Shown: piece by piece, positions 24,392-32,070 of the stretch | How positions within the stretch are numbered: the stretch's first letter is position 1 | Layout: every line of letters begins with the position of its first letter | Assembly: GCA_965213905.1 (NCBI GenBank) | Contig: OZ243922.1 | Location: 2,232,001 to 2,296,000, forward strand | DNA: 64,000 bases | DNA from: SIRX01 sp965213905 | GTDB lineage: Bacteria; Actinomycetota; Rubrobacteria; Rubrobacterales; Rubrobacteraceae | Reading direction: 5' to 3' | Made by a program: the position numbers and the translations under genes | Notes under the pieces: generated by a model | What the model saw: the letters and a program-made list of their open reading frames with translations, nothing else | What the model was told of the DNA's origin: nothing | Databases searched by the model: none

Positions 24392-25236
24392 GAGGACAGA
24401 ACGAACCGGACGCGGGCGTCCGCGACAAGCTCTCGTCGGGGCGGGGCGAGATAAACCCGAACCCCGCTTCCACCGACGACGAGTTGGAAGAGCTGCGCCT
24501 CGAACTCTCGCGGACCCGGGCGGAGATGAGCGAGACGGTCTACGCTTTGCAGGACCGGCTGAACCCACAATACATGAGGGAACAAGCCTCCTCCCAGGCC
24601 AAAGACTCGGCGAAGCAAGCTGGCTCCAACGTGGTGGAGACGATCAAAGACAACCCGATACCAACGGCGCTGGCCGGGGCGGGGCTCGTGGGGCTTGGGT
24701 GGCTGATCTCTAGCGGTCGCGATAGTGGTAGCGGTGGCGGTGAATCGCAACGAGGCTCGCGGCAAGGCGGTTACGAAGACCCCGGCTACTACAGTTCTAC
24801 CAGACGCACTTATCCGGAATACTATGAAGGGCGCGAATTCGAAAGCTCTTCCGGGGAGTCCGGCGGTGAACGGGCGCGGGAGGCTGCCGGCCAAGCCCGG
24901 CAGAAAGCCGGCGAATTGGGCGGCCAGCTACAGAGCCGGGCGAGCCGGGCCGGCGGTGAGGCCCAAGAGAAAGCCCAGCAGGCCAAAGGCGGTTTCCAGC
25001 GGATGTTACAGGACACGCCCCTGGCCCTCGGGGCCCTGGCCCTCGGTATCGGGGCCGCCGTCGGCTTCGCCGTACCCGGAACCAGCAAGGAAGACGAGGT
25101 GATGGGCGAGACGCGCGACAACCTGGTTGAACGCGGCAAGCAATCCGCCCAGGATGCCCGCAAACGGGCGCAGAGCGCCATCGAAGAAGGCCGCCGGGCC
25201 GCGGAGCAAGAAGCCGACCGTCAGGACTTGACCTGA
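24367..25236 (+). CDS. DUF3618 family protein with LEA-like C-terminal repeats
   Basis: A 289-residue protein. The DUF3618 motif is near residues 40-80 (ELRLELSRTRAEMSETVYAL, then QDRLNPQ). It is followed by an Ala/Gly hydrophobic segment, IPTALAGAGLVGLGWLIS. A Gly/Ser/Tyr-rich linker leads to an Ala/Gln/Lys-rich repeat region and a second hydrophobic stretch, ALALGIGAAVGFAVP. AAGGAGG lies seven bases before ATG 24367, within the holin-like gene. DUF3618 genes commonly accompany holin-like genes in actinobacteria; their biochemical function is not established. Confidence 0.75.
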   Translation: MDDRPDQLRGQNEPDAGVRDKLSSGRGEINPNPASTDDELEELRLELSRTRAEMSETVYALQDRLNPQYMREQASSQAKDSAKQAGSNVVETIKDNPIPTALAGAGLVGLGWLISSGRDSGSGGGESQRGSRQGGYEDPGYYSSTRRTYPEYYEGREFESSSGESGGERAREAAGQARQKAGELGGQLQSRASRAGGEAQEKAQQAKGGFQRMLQDTPLALGALALGIGAAVGFAVPGTSKEDEVMGETRDNLVERGKQSAQDARKRAQSAIEEGRRAAEQEADRQDLT

Positions 25237-25241
25237 GAACT

Positions 25242-25460
25242 ATGGCCGAAGTCTCTCTACAAAGCCGGGCCGGCGAGGGTTTTGAAAAGGCAAACACCAC
25301 GACGACGAACGGTGGTGAGCACCAGGAGTTGGACCATATCTTTAAGGAGGCGACCCGGCTTCTAGAAGCCACGGACCTTCCCGGCGCGAATGAAGCCCTC
25401 AAAACGGCCGAGCAGGTCCTCGTTCTGCGGCGTCGGATCTTTGACCTCGGTCCCTGGTAG
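25242..25460 (+). CDS. small hypothetical protein, last gene of the holin/DUF3618 operon
   Basis: A 72-residue soluble protein. Residues 28-65 form a predicted helical pair (HIFKEATRLLEATDLPGANE and the following residues), reminiscent of a TPR-like hairpin. No family is recognised. It begins six bases after the DUF3618 gene. The ribosome binding site is weak, consistent with coupling to the upstream gene. Confidence 0.45.
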   Translation: MAEVSLQSRAGEGFEKANTTTTNGGEHQELDHIFKEATRLLEATDLPGANEALKTAEQVLVLRRRIFDLGPW

Positions 25461-25536
25461 TAGGTTTACCAGAGGAATAAAACAGGAATCTTTCTCTTGT
25501 GAGACGGTAAGTGCCGGCGGAGCGGGGAGGTAAAGC

Positions 25537-26505
25537 GTGAAGGTGCCCGGCAAAAAATATCTAGAGAAGGCCGAGCAGACCGGCAACCAGGCCTGGGTCC
25601 CGATGACCCACGGGCTCGGGACGGTAGAACTCCTCAAACGCACGGCGAAAGAGGTGGGCGACGACCACCTCTTTGCGTATGCGGGCAATCTTTCCTATAA
25701 GGCGCTCTTCGCGCTCTTTCCGCTGTTTACGCTCCTGATCTCGCTGCTCGGCATGTTCAACGCCGCTTGGGTCGTAGACGCCTTTACCAACCAGTTGGCG
25801 GGCGCGCTGCCCCCGGAAGCCTCCGAATTCATCAACGGGCAACTCCAGAGCATTGCCCAGAGTGAGGCTACCGCATCCTTTACTTTCGGGGCCCTTATCT
25901 CCATAGCCCTCGGATTGTGGGGTGTTTCGGGCGCGATGCGTTCGGTTATGGAAGCCATGAACGTCATGCACGACCTCGAAGAAACCCGGCCGTTCTGGAA
26001 AAAGTACGTGGTTTCTTTGTTTATCGCGTTGTTTGTCGTGGGCTTGGTGCTCACGGCGCTCGTGCTGGTGGTGTTCGGGGAGCGGATCGGGGCCCAGGTC
26101 GCGGCGGCCTTGGGGTTCGGCTCTATTTTCGAGACGATATGGGCCGTAGTGCAGTGGCCGGTTTTGACCTTTCTGGTGCTCTTTGCGTTCGCGGTTCTCT
26201 ACTACTTCGCTCCGTCCGCCGACCAGAAGTTCCGCTGGATCAGCCCCGGCTCCCTCGTGGCTTTCGCGTTCTGGCTAATATTCTCCCTGGTCTTCGCGTA
26301 CTACGTGGGCACTTCGGACTCTTTCCAGACCTACGGTGCTCTGGCCGGTGTGATCATCCTGATGCTCTACTTCTACTACTCGGCCGCCATCGTGCTCGTC
26401 GGAGCCGAGATGAACCAGGTGGTGGAAGAGAATATCCCCGGCGGTAAGAATAAGGGCGAAGAGTACCCGGACGATAAGAAGCCGCCGGAGCAACAGACCG
26501 GCTAG
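25537..26505 (+). CDS. YihY/BrkB family membrane protein
   Basis: A 322-residue protein with six predicted membrane helices and the family signatures NLSYKALFALFPL near residue 50 and WVSGA-like GLWGVSGAMRSVMEAMN. Formerly annotated as ribonuclease BN, YihY/BrkB proteins are inner-membrane proteins of uncertain transport or envelope role. The C-terminal 35 residues are charged. GTG 25537 follows GGGAGGT. It ends four bases into the convergent dtd gene. Confidence 0.85.
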   Translation: MKVPGKKYLEKAEQTGNQAWVPMTHGLGTVELLKRTAKEVGDDHLFAYAGNLSYKALFALFPLFTLLISLLGMFNAAWVVDAFTNQLAGALPPEASEFINGQLQSIAQSEATASFTFGALISIALGLWGVSGAMRSVMEAMNVMHDLEETRPFWKKYVVSLFIALFVVGLVLTALVLVVFGERIGAQVAAALGFGSIFETIWAVVQWPVLTFLVLFAFAVLYYFAPSADQKFRWISPGSLVAFAFWLIFSLVFAYYVGTSDSFQTYGALAGVIILMLYFYYSAAIVLVGAEMNQVVEENIPGGKNKGEEYPDDKKPPEQQTG

Positions 26506-26957
26506 GTTGTTGCCGGCCAACGCTCCAATACTATTGTGACCGGCCCGTCGTTCGTCAACGCCACGTCCATCATCGCCCCGAAACGGCCTTTCTCTACGGA
26601 ACGAATTCCAACGTCCCGCAGCTTCTCGTAAAAGTAGTTGAAGAGCGGCTCGGCCTTTTCCGGGGGGGCGGCTTTTACGAAGCTCGGGCGTTTGCCCTTG
26701 CGGGTGTCGGCGAGCAGCGTAAATTGCGAGACGGCGAGCACCGCGCCCCCAACCTCCCGCACGCCCAGGTTCATCTTGCCGTCCTCATCGGCAAAGACCC
26801 GCAGGCCGGCGACCTTCTCCGCGAGCCAGTCGGCCTCTGCCTCCGTGTCTCCCTGTCCGACGCCGACTAGGAGCAGCAACCCGGCCCCGATCCAGGATAC
26901 CAGTTCCTCGTCTACCGTAACGGAAGCCCTGCTTACCCGCTGGAGGACTATCCTCAT
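26502..26957 (-). CDS. dtd: D-aminoacyl-tRNA deacylase
   Basis: A 151-residue protein with the two DTD active-site motifs: SQFTL around residue 77 and TNDGPVT near the end (NxGP type). DTD hydrolyses D-aminoacyl-tRNAs and glycyl-tRNA-Ala, protecting translation. MRIVLQRVSRASVTV is the standard N-terminus, so ATG 26957 is secure. It lies eight bases downstream of the DUF2203 gene and is probably cotranscribed with it and the phosphoesterase gene. Confidence 0.95.
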   Translation of the reverse strand: MRIVLQRVSRASVTVDEELVSWIGAGLLLLVGVGQGDTEAEADWLAEKVAGLRVFADEDGKMNLGVREVGGAVLAVSQFTLLADTRKGKRPSFVKAAPPEKAEPLFNYFYEKLRDVGIRSVEKGRFGAMMDVALTNDGPVTIVLERWPATT

Positions 26958-26965
26958 CTTCAGGG

Positions 26966-27352
26966 TTAGAGGGGTTGGCGGCCCGCGTAGCCGGCTTCGA
27001 TCTCGTGCCAGTACTCCACCCGTTCCTCTGGCGGATGCCAGCAGAGAAAGACCACGCGGCCTTCCCGCTCGTGGGGAAAGTCCAAAAGGCCCATGTTCAG
27101 GTCTTTGAGTACGACGCCCAACTCCCGGATGCGTTCTATGGAGCGGTGGAGTTTATACGCCTCGACGCCGTACTCGGAGCCGATCCTACCGCCGCCGTTC
27201 GAGGCTTTTGCTTCGAGGATGGGTTCCATGTGCGGGGCTTTCTCCCGCAAAGCGTCGCGGTGTAAGGAAACTTCCCGGAGCATCTCTTGGAGGGTGGGGA
27301 GGAGTTGGTTCACCTCCTCTACGGTAAAGAGCTTCTGAAATGGATGCTCCAC
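26966..27352 (-). CDS. DUF2203 family protein
   Basis: A 128-residue protein with the N-terminal KLFTVEEVNQLLPTLQEM helix and a C-terminal VVFLCWHPPEERVEYWHE motif, characteristic of DUF2203. The conserved GLLDFPHEREGRVV segment suggests a metal or nucleic-acid site, but the family has no established function. The start is GTG 27352. It is the middle gene of a three-gene minus-strand group (phosphoesterase, DUF2203, dtd) with gaps of 14 and 8 bases. Confidence 0.8.
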   Translation of the reverse strand: MEHPFQKLFTVEEVNQLLPTLQEMLREVSLHRDALREKAPHMEPILEAKASNGGGRIGSEYGVEAYKLHRSIERIRELGVVLKDLNMGLLDFPHEREGRVVFLCWHPPEERVEYWHEIEAGYAGRQPL

Positions 27353-27366
27353 GGCAGGAGGGCTTT

Positions 27367-28092
27367 CTAGCGGCCGACGGCCAGCCGGTCGGCCAGCATA
27401 CCGGGCAGACCCGCCTCGCGGATCTTGGCCTGCGCCTTTTCTATGTCGTACTCGACGGACCGGTAGGTAACGTCGGTCCCCTCTACCAACACGTAGGAGG
27501 CGAACGTGTCGCCGTCGCGGGGCTGGCCGACAGAGCCGGGGTTTACCAGGTACGGGCCATCGGAACCCAGGTCCAGGGCCTCGGTCGCCGGGCCGTTGGG
27601 TGAGGGCGCGACCGCTTTTACGTGCGTGTGGCCGAAAAAGCAGAGCCGCACGTCCGGGTACTCTCTCTCCAACACAGCCAAGTTCTCGGCCGCCGTACCC
27701 CCGTCTATGATGTACTCGTCCGGGTCCCGGACCGAACCGTGAACAAAGAGGACCTCGCCCGCCCGCATAGTGCGCGGCCGGGAGCGGAGAAACTCCGCGT
27801 TCTCGTCTGTCAGGCGTTCCCGGGTCCAGCGAACGGCGGCCCCGGCCACCGGGTTAAACCAATTCAAATCCGTGCCGAGGTCGGTAACGGCCAGGTCGTG
27901 GTTGCCCGTGATCGTGGGCATCTCCCGCCCCCGCACGAGGTCGCAGCACTCGTTCGGGTTCGCCCCGTAACCGATAACGTCGCCCAGGCAGTAGATGCGC
28001 TCCACCCCGCCGGGCACGCCCTCGGGCACGTCCGCGAGGACGGCTTCGAGGCCTTCGAGGTTACCGTGGATGTCGGAGATCACCGCGTACAT
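27367..28092 (-). CDS. calcineurin-like metallophosphoesterase (YfcE/MJ0936 type)
   Basis: A 241-residue protein with all five metallophosphoesterase motifs: DIHGN, GDVIGYG, GNHD, FVHGSV and GHTHVK. The dinuclear metal site is therefore complete. Small bacterial enzymes of this group hydrolyse phosphodiesters or phosphoproteins in the cytoplasm; the substrate is unknown. A TATACT box at 28113-28108 precedes ATG 28092 by about 16 bases on the minus strand, giving a very short leader. Confidence 0.88.
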   Translation of the reverse strand: MYAVISDIHGNLEGLEAVLADVPEGVPGGVERIYCLGDVIGYGANPNECCDLVRGREMPTITGNHDLAVTDLGTDLNWFNPVAGAAVRWTRERLTDENAEFLRSRPRTMRAGEVLFVHGSVRDPDEYIIDGGTAAENLAVLEREYPDVRLCFFGHTHVKAVAPSPNGPATEALDLGSDGPYLVNPGSVGQPRDGDTFASYVLVEGTDVTYRSVEYDIEKAQAKIREAGLPGMLADRLAVGR

Positions 28093-28140
28093 GGCGTTGG
28101 ACCGCGTAGTATAGCAGTCAAACCCCAGCTTTCAGCCGGA

Positions 28141-28169
28141 TTGCCGGCAGACCAGACTTGCGGTAACAT
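28141..28169 (+). promoter_or_regulatory. promoter of tRNA-Arg
   Basis: TTGCCG at 28141-28146, a 17-base spacer and TAACAT at 28164-28169, about 15 bases ahead of the mature tRNA after the start point. Confidence 0.6.
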
Positions 28170-28190
28170 CTCTCAGCAACACTCCTGCGC

Positions 28191-28263
28191 GGGCCTGTAG
28201 CTCAGGGGATAGAGCACTGGTTTCCGGTGCCAGGTGTCGGAGGTTCGAATCCTTCCAGGCCCG
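28191..28263 (+). tRNA. tRNA-Arg (CCG)
   Basis: A 73-base cloverleaf. The acceptor stem is GGGCCTG with CAGGCCC, the discriminator is G, the D-arm GCTCAGGGGATAGAGC, the anticodon loop TTCCGGT (anticodon CCG, codon CGG), and the T-arm GGTTCGAATCC. It is the likely attachment site of the decayed element that follows, since a degenerate copy of its 3' part lies at 29206-29261. Confidence 0.95.
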
Positions 28264-28360
28264 CTCCCCTCTAAATGTGGTAATGGGCTTTCACGAGTAT
28301 GCAACTAACCTGCGCAACGCTTCACGAGGTGCTTACGTGGAATAAAGGGTAACTGCGTAT

Positions 28361-28389
28361 TTGACTCCACAATTACATTACTGCATTAT
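28361..28389 (+). promoter_or_regulatory. promoter of the Excalibur/LPXTG gene with a leader hairpin
   Basis: TTGACT at 28361-28366 and CATTAT at 28384-28389 are spaced by 17 bases. The transcript would begin at a hairpin, CCGAC (28395-28399) with GTCGG (28408-28412), followed by GGTTTT. That hairpin could act as a 5' structure or weak attenuator. Confidence 0.6.
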
Positions 28390-28458
28390 TAACACCGACG
28401 CTAGAAAGTCGGGGTTTTGTGTAGGAACCTTCGGCGATTAAGAAAGGGAGGGAAATTG

Positions 28459-29010
28459 GTGAAGAAACTACTGTACATGGCTACCCTAAGTGTGGTGGCA
28501 ACATTACTATTCGCATCCATAGCGGCGGCGCAAGATGACTTGGACTGCGACGACTTCGCTACCCAGGCCGAGGCCCAGCAAGCTTTGTTCCAAAATCCGA
28601 CTGACCCCAACAACCTTGACGCCGATAATGACGGCGAAGCGTGTGAAGAGGCAGGATTGCCGGAAGGTGAGGTGCAAACTGTAGCCGACCCGGCAACGGG
28701 AGCGCCGGCCGACCCGGCGACGGGGCAGATACTAGGTCCGCCGGCCGACTCTGCAGCGGCACAGAATGCGATCGAGTCCGGCACGCTAACTTGTGCGGAC
28801 ATCGACCTATCCGCATATCAGTTCTACCCTGAACTGGAGTGTGGCATCGAAGCTGGTACAGATCAGTACGTCGCGCCGGAAACCCCAGTTGACACGCCGG
28901 AGATGGAGCCGCTTCCCGACACCGGTGGCTCGGCGTTCTTGCTGCCCGTTGCGGGTCTTCTCCTCGCAACCGGCATAATAGGACTTACAATAGTCCGCCG
29001 CCGTTCGTAG
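28459..29010 (+). CDS. sortase-anchored Excalibur-domain surface protein
   Basis: A secreted protein of 183 residues. A signal peptide ends near SIAAAQ. The Excalibur calcium-binding motif (DCDDF, then DADNDGEACE) lies in residues 25-65, a Pro/Ala-rich linker follows, and the sorting signal LPDTG is succeeded by a hydrophobic helix and RRRS. It should be covalently attached to peptidoglycan by a sortase. GTG 28459 follows GGGAGG. It is the only gene of the tRNA-Arg-bounded segment. DxDxDG spacing supports Ca2+ binding. Confidence 0.8.
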   Translation: MKKLLYMATLSVVATLLFASIAAAQDDLDCDDFATQAEAQQALFQNPTDPNNLDADNDGEACEEAGLPEGEVQTVADPATGAPADPATGQILGPPADSAAAQNAIESGTLTCADIDLSAYQFYPELECGIEAGTDQYVAPETPVDTPEMEPLPDTGGSAFLLPVAGLLLATGIIGLTIVRRRS

Positions 29011-29022
29011 TAGTCATTACTT

Positions 29023-29062
29023 GAAGGGAAAAGGGAGCCTACACTCTCTCCCCTTCACTTTT
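29023..29062 (+). terminator. terminator of the Excalibur gene
   Basis: Imperfect stem: GAAGGG and GGGAG pair with CTCTC and CCCTTC, followed by ACTTTT. Confidence 0.6.
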
Positions 29063-29205
29063 ACCTCTTGATTTTTTTAACAACCACACCGGAAACTCCG
29101 GCTATGTCCTCAAAAAAGTTGATAGTCTATTTTCTCGGTGGCGGGAGAAATCCTATGGTCGAAACCTGCTTACCTATAGGCTTTTCGAGGTTTTCAAAGA
29201 GACTC

Positions 29206-29261
29206 GCACTGGTTTTCGGTGCCAGGTATCGGAGGTTCAAATCCTTCCAGGTCTGCTTCCC
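29206..29261 (+). repeat. degenerate copy of the tRNA-Arg 3' half
   Basis: Fifty of 56 positions match 28214-28269 (anticodon stem to just past the 3' end). All six differences read C to T or G to A relative to the functional tRNA. The T-loop GTTCGA has become GTTCAA and the acceptor strand is disrupted, so it cannot be a working tRNA. This is the distal attachment-site relic. Confidence 0.75.
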
Positions 29262-29314
29262 ACGGAAAACTGGAGAGCACCTCGTTAATCTCAAACGTCG
29301 GAAAATTTTGGTGC

Positions 29315-29343
29315 TTGACCTGCGACTACCTTGTGCCTATTAT
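29315..29343 (+). promoter_or_regulatory. promoter of the coiled-coil lipoprotein gene
   Basis: TTGACC at 29315-29320 and TATTAT at 29338-29343 with an exact 17-base spacer, the best consensus promoter in the window. Confidence 0.75.
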
Positions 29344-29389
29344 GGTATTTGGATGGGTGCAATGTAAGTGACGTTGAGGAAGTGGACCT

Positions 29390-30181
29390 GTGACCATCAA
29401 TCGGGTAACAAAAGTTCAAGTCTTACTGACGACCGCAGTGATCGCCGTACTGGTGTTCGCTGCGGGTTGTGGCGAGGGTGGGAGCCAGGCGCAGGACTTG
29501 GAGGAACAGCAACAGCAAAACGAGGAACAGCAGAGGCAGAACGAAGAGCTCCAGAAAGAGTTGGAGGGCCGGGAAAAGGAGCAGCAAGAGGCTGAAAAGC
29601 AAGAGGAGGCCGAGAGGCAGGAGGAGCTGAAGCAAGAGGTCGCCGATCTAGAGAAGAAGCTGGATGAGAGCGAGCAGCAGCAAAACGAACCTGAGCCGGA
29701 ACCCGAGTCGAACTCTGAGTCGCCCGACGTGGTGATCGAAAGCAATAGCAACTGGACCGCGCCCCCGTCGCAGGCCCCGCAGGGCGTCGTGGTGGTTTCG
29801 CCCAACTACAACGTTCAGGCGGTGGGCGCCGAAGAAGCGCAGGTCCTGGATGGGGCCATTGCTTACTACCAGGCGGCTGAGATCGGTGACTACGTCGCCA
29901 CCTACAACCTCCTTAGCTCCAGCGACCAGTCCTACTACACGCTCGACCAGTGGGTAGAGTCGAACACGACCCTGGACAGCGCCGCCGCGGAGTTCGTCGT
30001 GACCGACGCCTTCCCCGAGGACGTGGGCAACGGCTATCCGACCTACGCCGTGACGCTTACGGCCTACCTGCCCGACGGCAGCTCGTTCGACCGCAAAACG
30101 TACTTTACCAATGAAGGCAACGGATTCTGGGCCCACTGGCTGAACGAGGAAGAGATAGACATGTTCGACGGTGCTTTGTAG
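29390..30181 (+). CDS. secreted lipoprotein with coiled coil and NTF2-like C-terminal domain
   Basis: A 263-residue protein. The signal peptide ends in the lipobox FAAGC. Residues 38-105 form a Gln/Glu-rich coiled coil. An acidic Pro/Glu/Ser linker follows, then a roughly 110-residue domain (from VLDGAIAYYQAAEIGDYVATYNLL) whose pattern resembles NTF2/DUF4878-like folds. GTG 29390 is chosen. It probably sits on the outer face of the membrane. The function is unknown; the domain call is by pattern only. Confidence 0.6.
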   Translation: MTINRVTKVQVLLTTAVIAVLVFAAGCGEGGSQAQDLEEQQQQNEEQQRQNEELQKELEGREKEQQEAEKQEEAERQEELKQEVADLEKKLDESEQQQNEPEPEPESNSESPDVVIESNSNWTAPPSQAPQGVVVVSPNYNVQAVGAEEAQVLDGAIAYYQAAEIGDYVATYNLLSSSDQSYYTLDQWVESNTTLDSAAAEFVVTDAFPEDVGNGYPTYAVTLTAYLPDGSSFDRKTYFTNEGNGFWAHWLNEEEIDMFDGAL

Positions 30182-30204
30182 GCGCCCCGACCCCGGAACG
30201 TTTC

Positions 30205-31182
30205 CTAGCCGCTAATAGCCAACGCCTCCCGGAAACTCCCGTGGAAACCTTCGCCTTCCGCATCCAGGGCGTGCTCGCAGCGGGCTAGATAGGCGGTGGC
30301 GTAGAGCCCCGCGGCGGCGACGATTTTCCGTCCTTCTTCTGAGAACCGCCTGTCGCGGGCTTTCTCGTATTCTTCGGCGAAGAGCCGGGTTTCTCCGGGG
30401 GTTGGCGGGTTGGGGACGCCGGTGCTCCAGGTAGAGGTGAAATTGGCGGCGGCGATGCCGACGACCACTTCTTCTTTCTCCGGCCGGAGCGAGTCCCAGT
30501 CGTAGACGGCGGAGATTTCTCCGTTATCCACCCGGATCTGGTCCGCGCTCCAGTCAGTGTGGCCGACGACTGCCCGGCTTTTGAAGTTGTCCACCACCGC
30601 TTTTGCCTCCGCCGCCACGGCGTCGATCCAACCGGCGCCTTCTCTGGTAGCCTCGAAGTCGTAGAGGGCGTTGTGGGGCGGGGGCCACAACTCGTCTTTA
30701 CCCGGCCAGGGCCAGCCTTTTTCGAGCCCCCGAATGTCCGGCACCCCCGCGGCCAGCTCTATCTGCCGGGCGAGGACCTGTGCCATCCGACACCGGACCC
30801 CCGGGTCGTGGCCGTCGGGAATAGCACCTCCGTCTACGAGTTCGTCCACGGTAGCAAGGCCGGCGCCGAAGGGCAGCGGGCCGAGGATAGGGTTTGGACA
30901 AGGGAAACCGTGACGGTGAAGGTAAGTTTGTACGCGGTGGACGGCCCGCAAATAGTCGGCGTCCCGTCCCGGCGGGTGGGCTTTGAGAAAGGCGCGGCGT
31001 CCGTTGCCGAGGATCAGGCCGAACGCCGCCCCCGTACCCAGCCGGAAGAACAGTATCTCTTCTACCCCCGCGCGGAGATGTTCTTTACAAAAGGCGTCGA
31101 GGCGGTGGTTTACATCTTTGGGGTCGGCGGTGCCGAGTATGGAGCGGGAGAGAGGCGGGTTGTCGGCTAGCGTTCCCTCCAA
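30205..31182 (-). CDS. aminoglycoside-phosphotransferase-fold kinase
   Basis: A 325-residue APH-family protein. The catalytic loop reads VVGHTDWSADQIRV, with the Brenner-motif His-x-Asp, but the usual Asn is Gln; the metal-binding Asp lies in VYDWDS. Members phosphorylate small molecules, including antibiotics, choline and homoserine-like compounds; the substrate here is unknown. The start is TTG 31182; a TAGAAG box 12 bases upstream would make it leaderless. It is convergent with the lipoprotein gene. Confidence 0.75.
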   Translation of the reverse strand: MEGTLADNPPLSRSILGTADPKDVNHRLDAFCKEHLRAGVEEILFFRLGTGAAFGLILGNGRRAFLKAHPPGRDADYLRAVHRVQTYLHRHGFPCPNPILGPLPFGAGLATVDELVDGGAIPDGHDPGVRCRMAQVLARQIELAAGVPDIRGLEKGWPWPGKDELWPPPHNALYDFEATREGAGWIDAVAAEAKAVVDNFKSRAVVGHTDWSADQIRVDNGEISAVYDWDSLRPEKEEVVVGIAAANFTSTWSTGVPNPPTPGETRLFAEEYEKARDRRFSEEGRKIVAAAGLYATAYLARCEHALDAEGEGFHGSFREALAISG

Positions 31183-31210
31183 CGCGGTCTTCTAGGCCAA
31201 CCTGCCGGGT

Positions 31211-31480
31211 TCAGACGGTCTTGCGGCCGGCAAAGAGCCGATAGACGAAGAGCAGGATGATCGCGCCCACGGTGGCGACCAGGATGGACCATGGGTTGAA
31301 GCCCGTGGTTCCTACGCCGCCGAGAAACCTGAACAGGATCCCCCCGACGAAAGCGCCGCCCATGCCGATAAGGGGCGTGAGGAGAAAACCACCGGGGTCC
31401 CTGCCCGGCAGGATGACCTTCGCCAGGATACCGGCGATGATTCCCACGACGATCCAGCTTACGATTCCCATTCCGACCAC
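31211..31480 (-). CDS. GlsB/YeaQ/YmgE family (transglycosylase-associated) membrane protein
   Basis: An 89-residue protein with three membrane helices and the family pattern: GIVSWIVVGIIAGILAKVI, then LPGRDPGG, then GMGGAFVGGIL. These small proteins are induced by stress in many bacteria; their activity is not known. GTG 31480 follows AAGGAG by six bases. Confidence 0.85.
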   Translation of the reverse strand: MVGMGIVSWIVVGIIAGILAKVILPGRDPGGFLLTPLIGMGGAFVGGILFRFLGGVGTTGFNPWSILVATVGAIILLFVYRLFAGRKTV

Positions 31481-31515
31481 GTTTGTCTCCTTCTTTTTTG
31501 CCGGTTTTGCAGAAC

Positions 31516-31995
31516 CTACATTCCAGCTTTACGTTCTCCGCTTATCACATCCGCCACCCAGAGATAACGGTAGTCTACCCCTTCATTGACTTTGTATGCC
31601 GCATAGACCGCGTGCACAAAAGGAACGACCGTCAAAATCAGCATCGGGATGAACAGTAGAAAGCCGATCAGGACGACCGTCAACACACCGGAGATGGTCC
31701 AGCCCGCGAACAGGACCGCAAACCACGCCACCTGATACCACAGCGATTGCAGGGCGTGGAACGAGACCCTCGGGGAGCGGTTTTTATAAAACAGCCAGAT
31801 GACGAAAGCCGCCACCGGCCCCAGAAAACCCGTAAAAAGGTTCAGGAAGATAGTCAGATGAGACACGACGGACCAGGTGTTTTCTTCGCCGGGGTTTACG
31901 GCTACCGGGGACGAAGGTATTCCCTTGCCCGGGCCTCCGGAACCGGGGTTTTCGGGCTCCGGCTCTATGCCGTAGTTTCTTTGCTCCTCGGACAT
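31516..31995 (-). CDS. DUF4870 (Tic20-like) membrane protein
   Basis: A 159-residue protein. A hydrophilic Pro/Gly-rich N-terminus of about 40 residues is followed by three membrane segments. The DUF4870 pattern is clear: SHLTIFLNLFTGFLGP, YKNRSPRVSFHALQSLWYQ and the FVHAVYAAYKVNEG end. The function is unestablished. AGGAGGT lies eight bases before ATG 31995. It is 35 bases upstream of the YeaQ-like gene on the same strand and is probably cotranscribed with it. Confidence 0.82.
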   Translation of the reverse strand: MSEEQRNYGIEPEPENPGSGGPGKGIPSSPVAVNPGEENTWSVVSHLTIFLNLFTGFLGPVAAFVIWLFYKNRSPRVSFHALQSLWYQVAWFAVLFAGWTISGVLTVVLIGFLLFIPMLILTVVPFVHAVYAAYKVNEGVDYRYLWVADVISGERKAGM

Positions 31996-32070
31996 CGGGG
32001 CCTACCTCCTCGTCGCTCTCCGTAGTTGTATATGTATACGCGGCGGACGCGATAAGGTTTCTTCTGGCTC

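Larger units (their letters stand above)
28264..29261. mobile_element. decayed integration scar at tRNA-Arg
   Basis: About 1 kb between tRNA-Arg and a degenerate copy of its 3' half. Such tRNA-3'-end duplications are left by tyrosine-integrase elements. No integrase or excisionase frame survives. The only gene inside is the Excalibur/LPXTG protein. The non-coding parts look more AT-rich than the flanks by eye. Confidence 0.5.
29063..29389. other. intergenic region with tRNA remnant and promoter
   Basis: No gene is seen in this 327-base stretch. It holds the degenerate tRNA-Arg copy (29206-29261) and the promoter at 29315-29343. The left 140 bases are AT-rich and otherwise featureless. Confidence 0.6.
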
